30,070 nt of DNA from IMG/VR virus record IMGVR_UViG_3300049846_001124, positions 1 to 30,070 of that record, one strand, 5' to 3'. A program made the position numbers and the translations under genes. Each line of letters opens with the position of its first letter. Positions within the stretch are counted from its first letter, which is position 1. Source of the stretch: a virus. Of the stretch, positions 7,301-14,729 are shown piece by piece. The notes below the pieces were generated by a model that worked only from the letters and a program-made list of their open reading frames with translations, ran no database searches and was not told the origin of the DNA.

Positions 7301-7807
7301 TTTTTCAAGCGCGCCAGAACCGCTAAGGGTGCCGATATCGGCCTTTACGTCCGTCGCGGTCGTGCCGGGAATCATGGCGGCAATATTCGAGCCGAAGCCT
7401 GTCGCGAACCAGTCGTTAGAGCGTTCGCCAAGGCTGCGAACCAGTTCAAGCCTTTGCAGGGCTTCAGCGCGAGCAGCGCGGAGCGTAGCAACGTCAACCG
7501 GCTTGCCCGCATCCTGCGCTGCCTTGGCATCGGCTTCGGCCTTTGCGGCATTGGCAACAGCGGCGCGGGCATCAGCCTGGGCCTTGATGATCAAATCCTG
7601 GGCTGTTGCCGACTTGACCGCATTGTCAATCGCCTGCCCCTGTGTGTTGACCTGCGTGCTGGCAACGTCAGCCGCCGCCTTCGGCATGGCATAGGGGTTT
7701 GGGTTGCCCACGGTCATCTGAGACTGTGCCGCCTGGATCAGCCGAACCGGGTTGCCCTGTGCGTCGGTTTCCCAGATATTGCCAGCTTCGTCGCGTGCCT
7801 GAGGCAT
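4313..7807 (-). CDS. Large putative ejection/internal virion protein (1164 aa)
   Basis: The longest gene in the window. Residues about 50-130 are Ala/Lys/Glu/Gln-rich and probably helical or coiled-coil. Residues about 340-500 hold several Gly/Ala-rich hydrophobic stretches (for example YLGGQLFGGLAQGAGF and LAGTIAGGITGAGG) that could insert into membranes. The rest is mostly polar and helical. The C-terminus ends with a basic KRRGGLFG motif followed by a short hydrophobic tail. A very large protein of this type after tail-tube genes and before the tailspike is typical of podovirus ejection proteins (like T7 gp15/gp16), which form a channel across the envelope. No transglycosylase motif was spotted. 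It starts at ATG 7807 in a TAATG overlap with the M15 virion peptidase. Confidence 0.6.
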   Translation of the reverse strand: MPQARDEAGNIWETDAQGNPVRLIQAAQSQMTVGNPNPYAMPKAAADVASTQVNTQGQAIDNAVKSATAQDLIIKAQADARAAVANAAKAEADAKAAQDAGKPVDVATLRAARAEALQRLELVRSLGERSNDWFATGFGSNIAAMIPGTTATDVKADIGTLSGSGALEKVIEMAKQNGGKNPLTPLSEGDFKVIRDSVTNLDPTQSDANFRKNLGVYDSIYGRALQNLDAQLAAAGAPVPASQGGMDPLGNFTGETQYGATTGQRYSTQKDIALARVVEAAYHRKGSTAEDLFAAARSQGYEPTIRDVQAWRNAVDYRNRTGKFTQVLPRQSGERSEIGGAIDRAVGATTPVGAASMGLANAFTMGGLDEIVGGINTLGNNRSLADNIAWANMGKQVSANEQPGAYLGGQLFGGLAQGAGFSKLFPALAGALTKPGAAYAGGTGYGAVSGALESNDSRLAGTIAGGITGAGGTLVGRRVIAPLADKAMRSEPGQRLSGAFREAAQGLPERFRPAPLQPTIPQFARGENLIPQLDPASPVMANLRDAERFGLPYSLSDADPRLRALGGVASRLSPDARELAERTFEQRARDQADRAYEAIDQNLAPVTDLGARRGQWRQAAQTASAPYYASAGAMPAPDDPRVAAMLQTPLGKRALKQAYEIARHEGRDPTELGFILDDAGEVGLVPQDGRYRRTTMPQERDQLTRRTVGGYGGRQVPKAGPIDLVGWLRMRGGLRDQSGELGHMGLSNAPRRGMDFVGRESEFGPLVNQDGATLDDAAMAAWEAGYFPELADRPDVNTFINALRDTYEGRQRRFLPEDFAEIDAFNQSRDARFAMQQQRFANGGQSPYEDFSVPAGPDAPIAPLDAYGKEVKLPSFETLDLVKRGIDAELAPFRNPLTGKLDLEGNPAVGAIEKFRQRYISTLDELNPDYRAARVAYQGEIQNRNALDAGEAAFNPNVRPRQLPGILRGYDERQTGEFQRGFGTAMADRVNNARLSANPYDAVYGTTAQQAKVGDVFPQGAANFGRIYDLERDMGKTFTETLGGSQTAPRLAADEAFQGRGSDLADAGIQLATTGMVSPIAAARAIGGNFGRGLADRWRIRGGQKKADALAPILFNTDTPALNAYLSELAARQAQDAARKGAFKRRGGLFGATVAVPALAAFNQ

Positions 7808-8643
7808 TAGCGTCCTTTCAATCCCATGATCCCGCGACGACCGAGGTAAGGCACCCGGCCCTCGCCGATGCCTTGAACGTGCAGATGGTCGCTTTCGGGG
7901 ATAATCTTTACACCCGGCCCGAAGTAGGACTGGAGCGCATGGGGGGTAGTCCCAACGTAGTCTGCCGCGTCGCCCGTAAGGTGGCGGCTGTGAGGCTTGC
8001 CGCCGACCGCAGCGTTGCCTTGAATAGTGCGCCGCCCGCTGGTCATTCGACCGGGCGCACGCATCGGGTCCGCAGCGCTACCGGCGAAAGGGGGCTGCCC
8101 TGCCGGGGCCGGCCCTCCCGTAATCGGCGTCAGTTTGCCTACCGGAGCCGTGGGAACGCCGCCGCCCATACCGCCCATCGGAATTACCGTCATGGTGCCG
8201 TCAGGGTTGCGCACCGTCTGATATTGCGGGTGCATGGCGTGGTAAGCCGCCCGTTCATCGGGCGACGCCCCCATATACCAGTTCACATCATTGATCGTAT
8301 CATTGTTGACCGGCTTCGGATGCGCCGCCTCATAGTCCTGTTGCCGCTGCCAGAAGTCCCACTTGTCCTGTTGCTCGCGCTGGTATTGCTCCGCTTCGGC
8401 CTGGCGCTGGCGCTGTTGCAGGATGCCCTGAGTATAGACCGGAGGCCCATCGCTGAACGTGTCGCCAAGGATGCCGAGCACGTCCGCAACGCCAAGCCCG
8501 GAGCCGAACAGGCCGCCGCGCTTTTTCTTCATCGGCGCGGCCCCGCCCATCGGCGCGGTTTCCTGTGCGTCCATGCCGATCCCCGGCACGGCAGGCGTGC
8601 CAAACAGGCCCCGGCGCTTTCCGGGTTGCGTGAATTGCAGCAT
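7807..8643 (-). CDS. Virion-associated M15-type peptidase (putative ejection protein)
   Basis: 278 aa in two parts. The N-terminal half has two basic RGLFG-type motifs (residues 9-14 and 39-47), a Gln-rich helix at about 72-103 and low-complexity Gly/Pro linkers. The C-terminal domain (about 195-278) carries the M15 zinc signature: SRHLTGDAAD at 219-228 (ligands His221 and Asp228) and DHLHV at 252-256. This is a D-Ala-D-Ala-peptidase-like fold that would cut peptidoglycan. Because it lies among structural genes and not in the lysis cassette, it is likely carried in the virion to breach the wall during DNA entry. The start ATG directly abuts the stop of the 196-aa gene. Confidence 0.75.
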   Translation of the reverse strand: MLQFTQPGKRRGLFGTPAVPGIGMDAQETAPMGGAAPMKKKRGGLFGSGLGVADVLGILGDTFSDGPPVYTQGILQQRQRQAEAEQYQREQQDKWDFWQRQQDYEAAHPKPVNNDTINDVNWYMGASPDERAAYHAMHPQYQTVRNPDGTMTVIPMGGMGGGVPTAPVGKLTPITGGPAPAGQPPFAGSAADPMRAPGRMTSGRRTIQGNAAVGGKPHSRHLTGDAADYVGTTPHALQSYFGPGVKIIPESDHLHVQGIGEGRVPYLGRRGIMGLKGR

Positions 8644-9234
8644 CTAACCCCCCGGCGCGAAGGCGAATGAACCGATTTGCGCAAGCCGCCCGAGCGAGCC
8701 GAGCAGCCCGCCGCTCGATTTCTGGACCGTCTTGCCGTCCTGCGTGACGTAGTTGCCCAGCAACCTTTGCACGTTTTCGGCATAGGTTGTGGACGGGATC
8801 GAAGGCAGCATCGTCTGCTGACCCGCAAGGCTGCCAAGCTGGCCAACCGCGTTATTCTGGTTCGCCCGCTCGGTGTTGTATTGGTTAAACCGCACACCGT
8901 TGCCGATGCGCGCCAGTTCGCGCGCCAGCGCCTGGGCATGATAGGCTGAGCCGAAACGCGGCATGAACTGACTGTTGACCTGGTCCGTCACCTCGCCTTG
9001 CGTGTCGTGAATGAACTGCTCCTGAAACGGGTTGCTGTTCAGATACCGGCCCGAAAGCGTATCCGACAACAGTCCGCGCGCCTGGTCAAACTGCGGCGTA
9101 TAACTGTCCGCAATCGCCATGCCCTTGTCATAGGCCGGGCGAAGCGTTCCTGCCGAATCCGAAACGAACGGCTGCGAAAACCCGCTAGGGGTAACCGTTT
9201 GTGTCGATTTGGTCGTTTTCTTTTTCTTGCTCAT
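8644..9234 (-). CDS. Putative internal virion/ejection protein (196 aa)
   Basis: 196 aa with a very basic N-terminus (MSKKKKTTKST), a polar helical middle containing QGEVTDQVNSQFMPRFGSAY and then an Arg/Asn-rich helix, and a C-terminus ending in a GGLLGSLGRL segment and a hydrophobic Gly-rich tail. No known domain is recognised. Position between the GNAT-like protein and the M15 virion peptidase, with stop and start codons directly adjoining, suggests a small ejection protein acting with its neighbours. The GGLLG stretch resembles the RGGLFG motif of the two following proteins. Confidence 0.55.
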   Translation of the reverse strand: MSKKKKTTKSTQTVTPSGFSQPFVSDSAGTLRPAYDKGMAIADSYTPQFDQARGLLSDTLSGRYLNSNPFQEQFIHDTQGEVTDQVNSQFMPRFGSAYHAQALARELARIGNGVRFNQYNTERANQNNAVGQLGSLAGQQTMLPSIPSTTYAENVQRLLGNYVTQDGKTVQKSSGGLLGSLGRLAQIGSFAFAPGG

Positions 9235-9636
9235 TTATGCAAGTTCCTTACGTAAAACCACGCTTACCGGCTTCCAGTCCCGCAACACGCGCATCCACCC
9301 GACACGCCCGTTGATTTCAGCCTGCGCGCAACCCTCGTTCTTCGCCCATTCGAGGAACATGGGGACCAAAACCCCGCCGCCGCGCGCGAAGTCCCCGCCC
9401 ATCTGCCAGCAAAATGCTTCCTTCAACCCGTCGATTAGGTGCAGCCGCGTCACCGCGACAAGGATCGGCTCGCCTTTGTCGAAAACACCCCACAATTGCG
9501 CCTCAGCGGCCCCCAGATCGCGCTCGACCTCTTCGATGGTCGTATCGCCGCTGTCCGCCACAGAAGCGCTGAGAAGCGCCCGCATCGTTTCCCATTCGCG
9601 ATGCTCAAGCGGGGCCTGGACGATCCCGGCGATCAC
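9235..9636 (-). CDS. GNAT-acetyltransferase-like phage protein
   Basis: 133 aa, GTG start at 9636 in a GTGA overlap with the collar-domain gene. Its layout resembles a minimal GNAT fold: an acidic helix, a strand (QLWGVFDKGEPILVAVTRL), a Gly-rich turn, a helix (VPMFLEWAKNEGCAQAEING) and the final GRVGWMRVLRDW motif with a strand (KPVSVVLRKEL). Short GNAT-like proteins often sit beside ejection-protein genes in podoviruses, sometimes as structural or assembly proteins. I cannot confirm the acetyl-CoA-binding loop, so enzymatic activity is uncertain. It may be an inactive structural relative. Confidence 0.5.
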   Translation of the reverse strand: MIAGIVQAPLEHREWETMRALLSASVADSGDTTIEEVERDLGAAEAQLWGVFDKGEPILVAVTRLHLIDGLKEAFCWQMGGDFARGGGVLVPMFLEWAKNEGCAQAEINGRVGWMRVLRDWKPVSVVLRKELA

Positions 9637-10103
9637 GGCTCCTGTTCTCCGGGCCGCAAGCGCGGCAAGCGTCCGCCGCTGATGACGTTGCCGCCCGTTG
9701 TCCCGCCTACGTCGCCCGCGTCCGTCACCACCGTTGCATCGGTCGATACCGTGCCGCTGGCGCTAACCGTCTGGGTCACGGTCGGCGTGGCAATGGTCAA
9801 TGCACCCGAGTAATCGGGCAGATTGAACGTATCCACCCCATCCCCGCCGAACGTCGTTCCGATCACTGCGAACAGGTCAGGGAACCGCAAGGGATGCTGC
9901 GCGGACCCGTCGCACAGCAGATGGTTTGGAATCTCGTCCTGTGTCGCCCGGAGCTTCACCGTTCCCGCCTCCAACACTCCACCTACCAACCCTTGCGAGA
10001 ATATCCGCAGCCGACGCGCCAGGTCGGCAACATCGGTCGCCCGTTCGGGAATGACGAAAGCGGCACTGGTCTTTGTGCAGATGAATGCGAAAGGCGTGCT
10101 CAC
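9633..10103 (-). CDS. Tail collar domain protein
   Basis: 156 aa, GTG start at 10103 in a GTGA overlap with the preceding tail gene. The centre has the phage tail-collar pattern: CDGSAQ around 65-70, RFPDLFAVIGTTFGGDG around 73-89 and DTFNLPDYSG around 91-100. These motifs are typical of the Tail_Collar family found in short fibres and receptor-contact proteins. The first 50 residues are an unassigned N-terminal region, and the C-terminal 50 residues are a Thr/Val/Gly-rich tail ending RLRPGEQEP. It probably forms part of a small fibre or tip near the distal tail. Confidence 0.75.
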   Translation of the reverse strand: MSTPFAFICTKTSAAFVIPERATDVADLARRLRIFSQGLVGGVLEAGTVKLRATQDEIPNHLLCDGSAQHPLRFPDLFAVIGTTFGGDGVDTFNLPDYSGALTIATPTVTQTVSASGTVSTDATVVTDAGDVGGTTGGNVISGGRLPRLRPGEQEP

Positions 10104-11527
10104 CGCCCCGCCCCCGGCTGCGCCACTATCTCAATGCCCCGCGCGTGCCCCCATGACGTCCCCGCCGCAACCGCAATCGTCGGCCTGATATACCGCCCGC
10201 TCGCCCGGATCGGCATATCGCCCGAAATCCGCAAGTCGGTGGTCACGACGTTCGCAAACGCATCGGCCAAGCGCTGCTTGCAGGCCAGCGTGACCGTCAG
10301 GCCGCTCGAACAATCAATGTCCGGGCGAACCTCGCGAACGTCCGCCCGCTTGCCCGGAAACTGCTCAAGGTCGGCCATCGTGAACGTTGCGGCCATCGGC
10401 GTCCCGGTGAACGCACCCAGCGCGAAGCTCGAATTGAATACCCACAACCGGGGATCGCCACCCCGAAACCTGGGATCGTCGAGGCTGTCCAATCCCGAGC
10501 CGTCGATATTGCTGTCATTGGCGACACCCGGCTCATCCTCGTCAATCGAAATGCCCTTGGTCACGCCCGAAAAGATGATCGGCGAGGCATAGGGCGCTGT
10601 CGTCCAGCGCTGCAATTGCCAGTCGTAGATATAGTGCTTGTCGCCCACCGAGACGTGCAGCACGCCGCGCACCGGGTCTATGGCCGTTGACATATTCGGC
10701 CAGTCGGAAACGTCATAGTTGGTCCGGAACTCGGCGTCGATCCATTCCCGCCCGATAGGGACAAGCCCGCCGTTCCACATCATCCAGCCCTCATCGGACA
10801 AGAAGAAGCCAAGCCGTCCCCATTGCGCGGTCGAATGCACTGAAACGCAGCCGATGTTCGATGAAACCTCGGGAAAGTCGAAAATGTTGTTCCCGCCGAT
10901 GTAGTCCATCGCGACCAGCCGGTCGCGTTGCAGGATCAGCCCGCTTTCGCCGCTGAAAATGCCGTTGATCCGCCCGCCGGTCGGAAGCGTCTGATAATCC
11001 GACTGGCCCGCCCCGAAGTTCCATTGCTCGGCATTGAACGCAGCACACCACGCCAGCGTCGAAACATCGCCGTTCATGACCGTTCCGACCAGAAAACCTT
11101 TACCGACCACGGCCAGTGCCTCAAACTTCGGCGGCGAACCGCCAAGCACGCTGACCGTCATGTCGGACAGGTCGATCTTCTGCATCGGGTCCGCGCCGTT
11201 GGTCGCAATCGCCAGCCCGCCGAACTGCGCAAACCGCCAACGCTGCTCGCCCTGGATCGAATAGCCTGTTGCCAGCGCCGTAAAGCCACCGGAGTAAGCC
11301 CGATACAACCCAGCCGCAGTCCCGGCGACAATCGAGGCCGACCCTTGGGGCGAGACGAACGATGCGCCGCCCTTGGGAGCCGCAGGAAGCGCGCTATAGA
11401 CCTGCGACCACTGACCCACCGGGCGATAGCCATCCGGCGAGGAATAGACCCCATCCGCGACCCGCAACAGTTGGTCGTTCAGGCGCGGGTTGCGATCCGG
11501 CGCAAGCGGACCGAGCGGATAATACAT
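10100..11527 (-). CDS. Tail structural protein, beta-propeller-like (P22 gp10-like tail component)
   Basis: 475 aa, mostly beta-strand with repeated Gly/Trp turns. Conserved-looking blocks include NAEQWNFGAGQSDYQTLPTG, SGESGLILQRDRL, GGNNIFDFPEVSSNIGCVSV and FFLSDEGWMMWNGGLVPIG. This resembles the propeller-like packaged-DNA-stabilisation/tail-hub proteins of P22-type podoviruses, which close the portal channel and connect to the needle or fibres. The family link is from memory of pattern and position, not a search. I start at ATG 11527 (MYYPLGPLAPDRN), which makes a TGATG overlap with the repeat-protein stop. The longer open frame adds only 13 Gly-rich residues overlapping that gene. Confidence 0.6.
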   Translation of the reverse strand: MYYPLGPLAPDRNPRLNDQLLRVADGVYSSPDGYRPVGQWSQVYSALPAAPKGGASFVSPQGSASIVAGTAAGLYRAYSGGFTALATGYSIQGEQRWRFAQFGGLAIATNGADPMQKIDLSDMTVSVLGGSPPKFEALAVVGKGFLVGTVMNGDVSTLAWCAAFNAEQWNFGAGQSDYQTLPTGGRINGIFSGESGLILQRDRLVAMDYIGGNNIFDFPEVSSNIGCVSVHSTAQWGRLGFFLSDEGWMMWNGGLVPIGREWIDAEFRTNYDVSDWPNMSTAIDPVRGVLHVSVGDKHYIYDWQLQRWTTAPYASPIIFSGVTKGISIDEDEPGVANDSNIDGSGLDSLDDPRFRGGDPRLWVFNSSFALGAFTGTPMAATFTMADLEQFPGKRADVREVRPDIDCSSGLTVTLACKQRLADAFANVVTTDLRISGDMPIRASGRYIRPTIAVAAGTSWGHARGIEIVAQPGAGR

Positions 11528-13350
11528 CAGCTCCAACTCCCCCCCGCCGCCGGAACCGGCGTCCATGTGCCGTCAGCATCGTTACTCGGCGTCCAGGTGC
11601 CGTTTGCCGCGCCCGAAGGCGTCCAAGTGCCTGACGCGGCCCCGGAAGCCGACCACGATCCGTTTGCAGGCGTTACCATCGTCCACGGATCGGCCAGCGC
11701 CGAAAGACTGCCCTGCGCGGTCGAAAGCGATTGCCCGGTGAGCGCAACAATCGTGCCGGTTAGCGGCGTGACCGTGCCTTGCGCCGCCGCCAGCGCGATT
11801 CCCGAAACCCCGACACTCAGCGCCGGGGCCAACGTGCCTTGTGCGGCGGCCAATGCCTGTCCGCTGATCGCCTTCGACAAGGCCGGAACAAGCGTGCCTT
11901 GCGCAAGCGTTGCGGCTTGCCCGGTGAGCGCCGCGCTCGAATTGGCAACCAGCGTGCCTTGCGAGACGGTTAGCGCCTGCCCGGTCAACGCCACCGTTAC
12001 ATCGCCCGCGACGTTGGCGGTAAGCGTCCCTTGTGCTGTGGCAAGGCTTTGCCCGGACAGCGCAACCGACAAGGCCGGAACAAGCGTGCCCTGCTCCGTG
12101 ACGAGCGCTTGCCCGGATAGAGCCACACTCGCGGCGGGCGTCAGTGCCCCCTGCGACCCGGCGATCACCTGCCCGATCAACGCCACCGAAGCTGCCGGGG
12201 TTAGCGTCCCCTGCGCGGTGGCCAGCGCCGAACCGGCAAGCGCGACGCTGCTCGCCGGGGTCAATGCACCTTGCGACGCCGTTACGCCTTGGCCGGTGAG
12301 CGCATTGTCTAGCGCTGCAACCAGAGTGCCTTGCGCGGCGGTTACACCTTGGCCGGTAAGCGCCTTGTCTATCTCTGCCGTCAGAGTGCCCTGCGAGGCC
12401 GTGAGCGCCTGACCGGTGAGCGCCACGGTTACGTCCGAAGTCGCGACCGTGACCGTGCCGGTTGCCGCCGTCAGCGACGCCCCGGACAGCGCGACCGACA
12501 AATCCGGGGTTAGCGTTCCTGCCGAAGATGCAAGGGCCTGCCCGCTCAAGCCCAGTGAATTTGCGGGGGTTAGCGTCCCTTGTGCCGGCGTGAGCGCCTG
12601 ACCCGTCAGCGCCTTGTCCGTTGCCCTGCCGAGCGAACCTTGGGCAGATGTAAGCGATTGCCCGGTTAGCGCCCTGGTTACGTCTGAGGTTGTGGATGAT
12701 GACCCCTCATCGAACCATGATGCGCTATCGTATTCAGGATCGAACCATGCCTTGGAAACTGCTTCCTTGTAGAACAGGCCGGGACGGGTTGAGCCGAGAA
12801 TAATGGCTTCGCTGAGAATGCTGAAGCCCGAAAGACTGCCAAGCCCAACCAGTGTCGGATCAAGTGTTACCCGCGCCGTGCTGCCGCTCGAAGTGCCCGC
12901 CGCATAGACATAGAGGTTGCCGGTGAGACCGGAAATGTCGATCCCGCCGGTTCCCGCAACCGGATTGCCAACCCAGGTGCCGTTCTTGCCGAACCATGCA
13001 AGATTGTTTGGCCTATCCCATGCTATGTCGATCCGGTCGCCGGTCGTGAATGTCGGCCAGCCCGCTCCCAGGGAACTGTTGTTTAGGTCGGTGTAGCCGT
13101 TGAGGAACGTCCGAAGGGCATTGGTTCCGCCAGAGGCGTATTGGGCAAGCGAACTGTTGCACAGGCCGATGGCAACGTCGCCGCCCGTCCCGTTGTCGGT
13201 GACAACGACGCTGCACACGTTTTTGCCGCCGCCCGCCAGATCGGTGCGAACCGGGCGAAGCGCGCCGCCCCCGAGAAAATCCGCGACCAGGGAACTCGGG
13301 ATGTCAAGAAATGTGTTGTCGTCCCAGGCGGAATACCAGACAGCGGGCAC
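11527..13350 (-). CDS. Repeat-rich tail/adhesin-like protein with a SPRY/lectin-like N-terminal domain
   Basis: 607 aa, GTG start at 13350. Residues about 30-170 look like a SPRY/concanavalin-like sandwich (GGDVAIGLCNSSLAQY, GDRIDIAWDRPNNLAWFGKN, then GIDISGLTGNLYVYAAG). Residues 191-226 are a Trp/Phe-rich linker. Residues 227-555 are sixteen tandem copies of a near-20-residue unit of type ALTGQALTxAQGTLTPAxSV. Residues 563-607 are a second array with a 10-residue GTWTPS unit. The regular spacing suggests a long beta-rich, possibly trimeric fibre presenting the lectin-like head. It lies between other tail genes, so a fibre or capsid-surface adhesin is the best guess. No catalytic motif is seen. 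Confidence 0.6.
   Translation of the reverse strand: MPAVWYSAWDDNTFLDIPSSLVADFLGGGALRPVRTDLAGGGKNVCSVVVTDNGTGGDVAIGLCNSSLAQYASGGTNALRTFLNGYTDLNNSSLGAGWPTFTTGDRIDIAWDRPNNLAWFGKNGTWVGNPVAGTGGIDISGLTGNLYVYAAGTSSGSTARVTLDPTLVGLGSLSGFSILSEAIILGSTRPGLFYKEAVSKAWFDPEYDSASWFDEGSSSTTSDVTRALTGQSLTSAQGSLGRATDKALTGQALTPAQGTLTPANSLGLSGQALASSAGTLTPDLSVALSGASLTAATGTVTVATSDVTVALTGQALTASQGTLTAEIDKALTGQGVTAAQGTLVAALDNALTGQGVTASQGALTPASSVALAGSALATAQGTLTPAASVALIGQVIAGSQGALTPAASVALSGQALVTEQGTLVPALSVALSGQSLATAQGTLTANVAGDVTVALTGQALTVSQGTLVANSSAALTGQAATLAQGTLVPALSKAISGQALAAAQGTLAPALSVGVSGIALAAAQGTVTPLTGTIVALTGQSLSTAQGSLSALADPWTMVTPANGSWSASGAASGTWTPSGAANGTWTPSNDADGTWTPVPAAGGSWS
11530..11664 (-). repeat. 30-bp tandem coding repeats (GTWTPS units)
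   Basis: About four and a half copies of a 10-residue unit (NGSWSASGAA, SGTWTPSGAA, NGTWTPSNDA, DGTWTPVPAA, GGSWS) form the C-terminus of the repeat protein. The period is half that of the main array. Confidence 0.85.
11686..12672 (-). repeat. 60-bp tandem coding repeats, 16 copies
   Basis: Sixteen consecutive units of type ALTGQALTxAQGTLTP make up residues 227-555. Thirteen are exactly 20 residues (60 bp). Units 4, 11 and 15 are 23, 24 and 22 residues, and the first two are lengthened just before a shared DVTV ending. The units have diverged at codon level, so they are old, selected repeats rather than fresh slippage. Confidence 0.9.
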
Positions 13351-13353
13351 CGG

Positions 13354-14256
13354 TTATCTCACCGCAGCGTAGATGCTCGCTGTTCCCGCCGTGATCGCCG
13401 CCGCCGGGTTGGGGAGCGTGGTGGTCAAGCCCGTCGAGGATGTTCCGTTGAGGATCGGAGCCGCAGCCGCCAGTTGCCCGCCCGTCTTGGCCGTCCCGCC
13501 CTTGAGCGTGACCACGGTTGTCGCGGTCATGTAGAAACCGATGTAATAGAGCCCAGAGGTCGGCACGCGATAGGCTGCGGTCAGGGTAAAGCTCGAAATC
13601 GAGTTTGCAGCCCATGCCGTAGTTGTCTTGTTCGTGCTTTGGGCAACCAAGTTGCGGCTCGAATCGAATATCCCCACGTTGTAGTTCGTCGGCGTTCCGG
13701 CCGCCGTCGTGGCGCTCCAGAGATCGATGGTGTTGAGCGTCTGGCCCGCTGTCAGGTATATCGCCTGCATGAACAGAGTGCCGCTCGCACCCACCGTGGT
13801 GTTGACTTCCGGGCAAAGTTCGCGCGGCAGCGTCTCGCCGAGTGTCCCGGTCGCGCCCAAATTGCCGGGCGCGGGAACCTGGTAGCTGTAAGGCGCGCCG
13901 TTGACATCGTAGTGAATCCACTCGCCCGTATCGAGCATCGTGACCACTTCGCCAGCGAGCAGGTTGACGGCAAACTCTGGCGTCGTGGTCGTTCCGTCCG
14001 TGTGCTGCACCGTGACCTGACAGGCTGTCGAGGCGTGATCGTTGCGGATATTGATGTTGCGGACGTTGCGTGCGGTCGAAGACGCCGGGGAAGCGACTAT
14101 ATCGGTGGTCGTCGCGGTCGAGATAGCGGCAGTGTTCGTCCGCCCGTAACTGATCGTGCCCGAGGCGTTGTCGCTCCAGTCCGCACGGCACTTGATCGAC
14201 GCCGCCGCGCCGGTCACTACCTGGATTTTGTCGGAGGTGGAGGTAAGCAGGAGCAT
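13354..14256 (-). CDS. Virion structural protein, beta-rich (300 aa)
   Basis: 300 aa, rich in Thr, Ala, Gly and Asn, with predicted beta-strands throughout. The first 130 residues include FAVNLLAGEVVTMLDTGEWI followed by HYDVNGAPY, a pattern I associate with phage tail or decoration proteins. The second half (about 140-300) looks like another sandwich, with LNTIDLWSATTAAGTPTNYN and SGLYYIGFYMTATTVVTLKG. The start ATG 14256 shares a base with the previous stop (TGATG), and its TAA stop ends three bases before the repeat-protein GTG. Probable surface or tail-associated structural protein. The exact role is unknown. Confidence 0.6.
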   Translation of the reverse strand: MLLLTSTSDKIQVVTGAAASIKCRADWSDNASGTISYGRTNTAAISTATTTDIVASPASSTARNVRNINIRNDHASTACQVTVQHTDGTTTTPEFAVNLLAGEVVTMLDTGEWIHYDVNGAPYSYQVPAPGNLGATGTLGETLPRELCPEVNTTVGASGTLFMQAIYLTAGQTLNTIDLWSATTAAGTPTNYNVGIFDSSRNLVAQSTNKTTTAWAANSISSFTLTAAYRVPTSGLYYIGFYMTATTVVTLKGGTAKTGGQLAAAAPILNGTSSTGLTTTLPNPAAAITAGTASIYAAVR

Positions 14257-14726
14257 CAGCTAATCCGCAGCAGGCCGGTGGTCTGATCGTTGGTCGGCAT
14301 GGTCAGGGTGAAATTGCCCGCCGTGACCGTCTGCGAGCCGAACGTGTAGACCGCGACCGCCCGGTTGCTTTGTGTGCTGTTGTAGATCAGCACCGCATCG
14401 AACGCGGTCGAAAGCGTGACGGTCGTCCAGGCGAACGAGGCCGAAGGCGTCCAGTAGGTCACGTCCGAAGCGTTCGCCGGGGCGTTGGCGTTGGTCACGG
14501 TAACGCCGCCCGCCGTATAGCCCGTGCCTGAAACCTCGTTTGTCGAAGAATAGGCCGTTGTGGTCTTGTTGACCGTCGCCGAAGCGAGATACAGCGCCGC
14601 CTTGAACGTGTCCGTGGTGGGCGAGGTGAGCGAGGTCCGCGATACGAGCGTTGAAGTCCCGAATTGATGCTGGCCTAGCATCAGCTCGGTCTTGAACGAA
14701 TTGCAGATTGCTTGGGTGTTAGCCAC
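14256..14726 (-). CDS. Phage structural protein of a common head/tail type (156 aa)
   Basis: 156 aa, GTG start at 14726 preceded by GGAG with a 9-base spacer. The sequence has the recurring phage pattern of an N-terminal helix (TQAICNSFKTELMLGQHQF), then DTFKAALYLASATVNKTTTA, NEVSGTGYTAGGVTVTNA and a final AVYTFGSQTVTAGNFTLTMP strand. Similar small beta-rich proteins occur in many tailed phages between head-tail connectors and tail genes. I know no established function. It is the third gene after the terminator at 14930-14950. Confidence 0.65.
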   Translation of the reverse strand: MANTQAICNSFKTELMLGQHQFGTSTLVSRTSLTSPTTDTFKAALYLASATVNKTTTAYSSTNEVSGTGYTAGGVTVTNANAPANASDVTYWTPSASFAWTTVTLSTAFDAVLIYNSTQSNRAVAVYTFGSQTVTAGNFTLTMPTNDQTTGLLRIS

Positions 14727-14729
14727 TTC

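Noticed and set aside
10928-12412. 494-codon plus-strand frame with Cys-rich repeats
   Set aside because: The repeats are the reverse complement of the 60-bp coding repeats of the tail protein; open only because of repeat composition.
11530-12672. Tandem repeats considered as a CRISPR array
   Set aside because: Repeats are contiguous coding units without unique spacers and stay in frame with a tail protein.
13304-14191. 295-codon minus-strand frame overlapping the 300-aa structural gene
   Set aside because: Alternative frame with low-complexity Arg/His/Asp composition; the other frame has clean junctions and structural-protein character.
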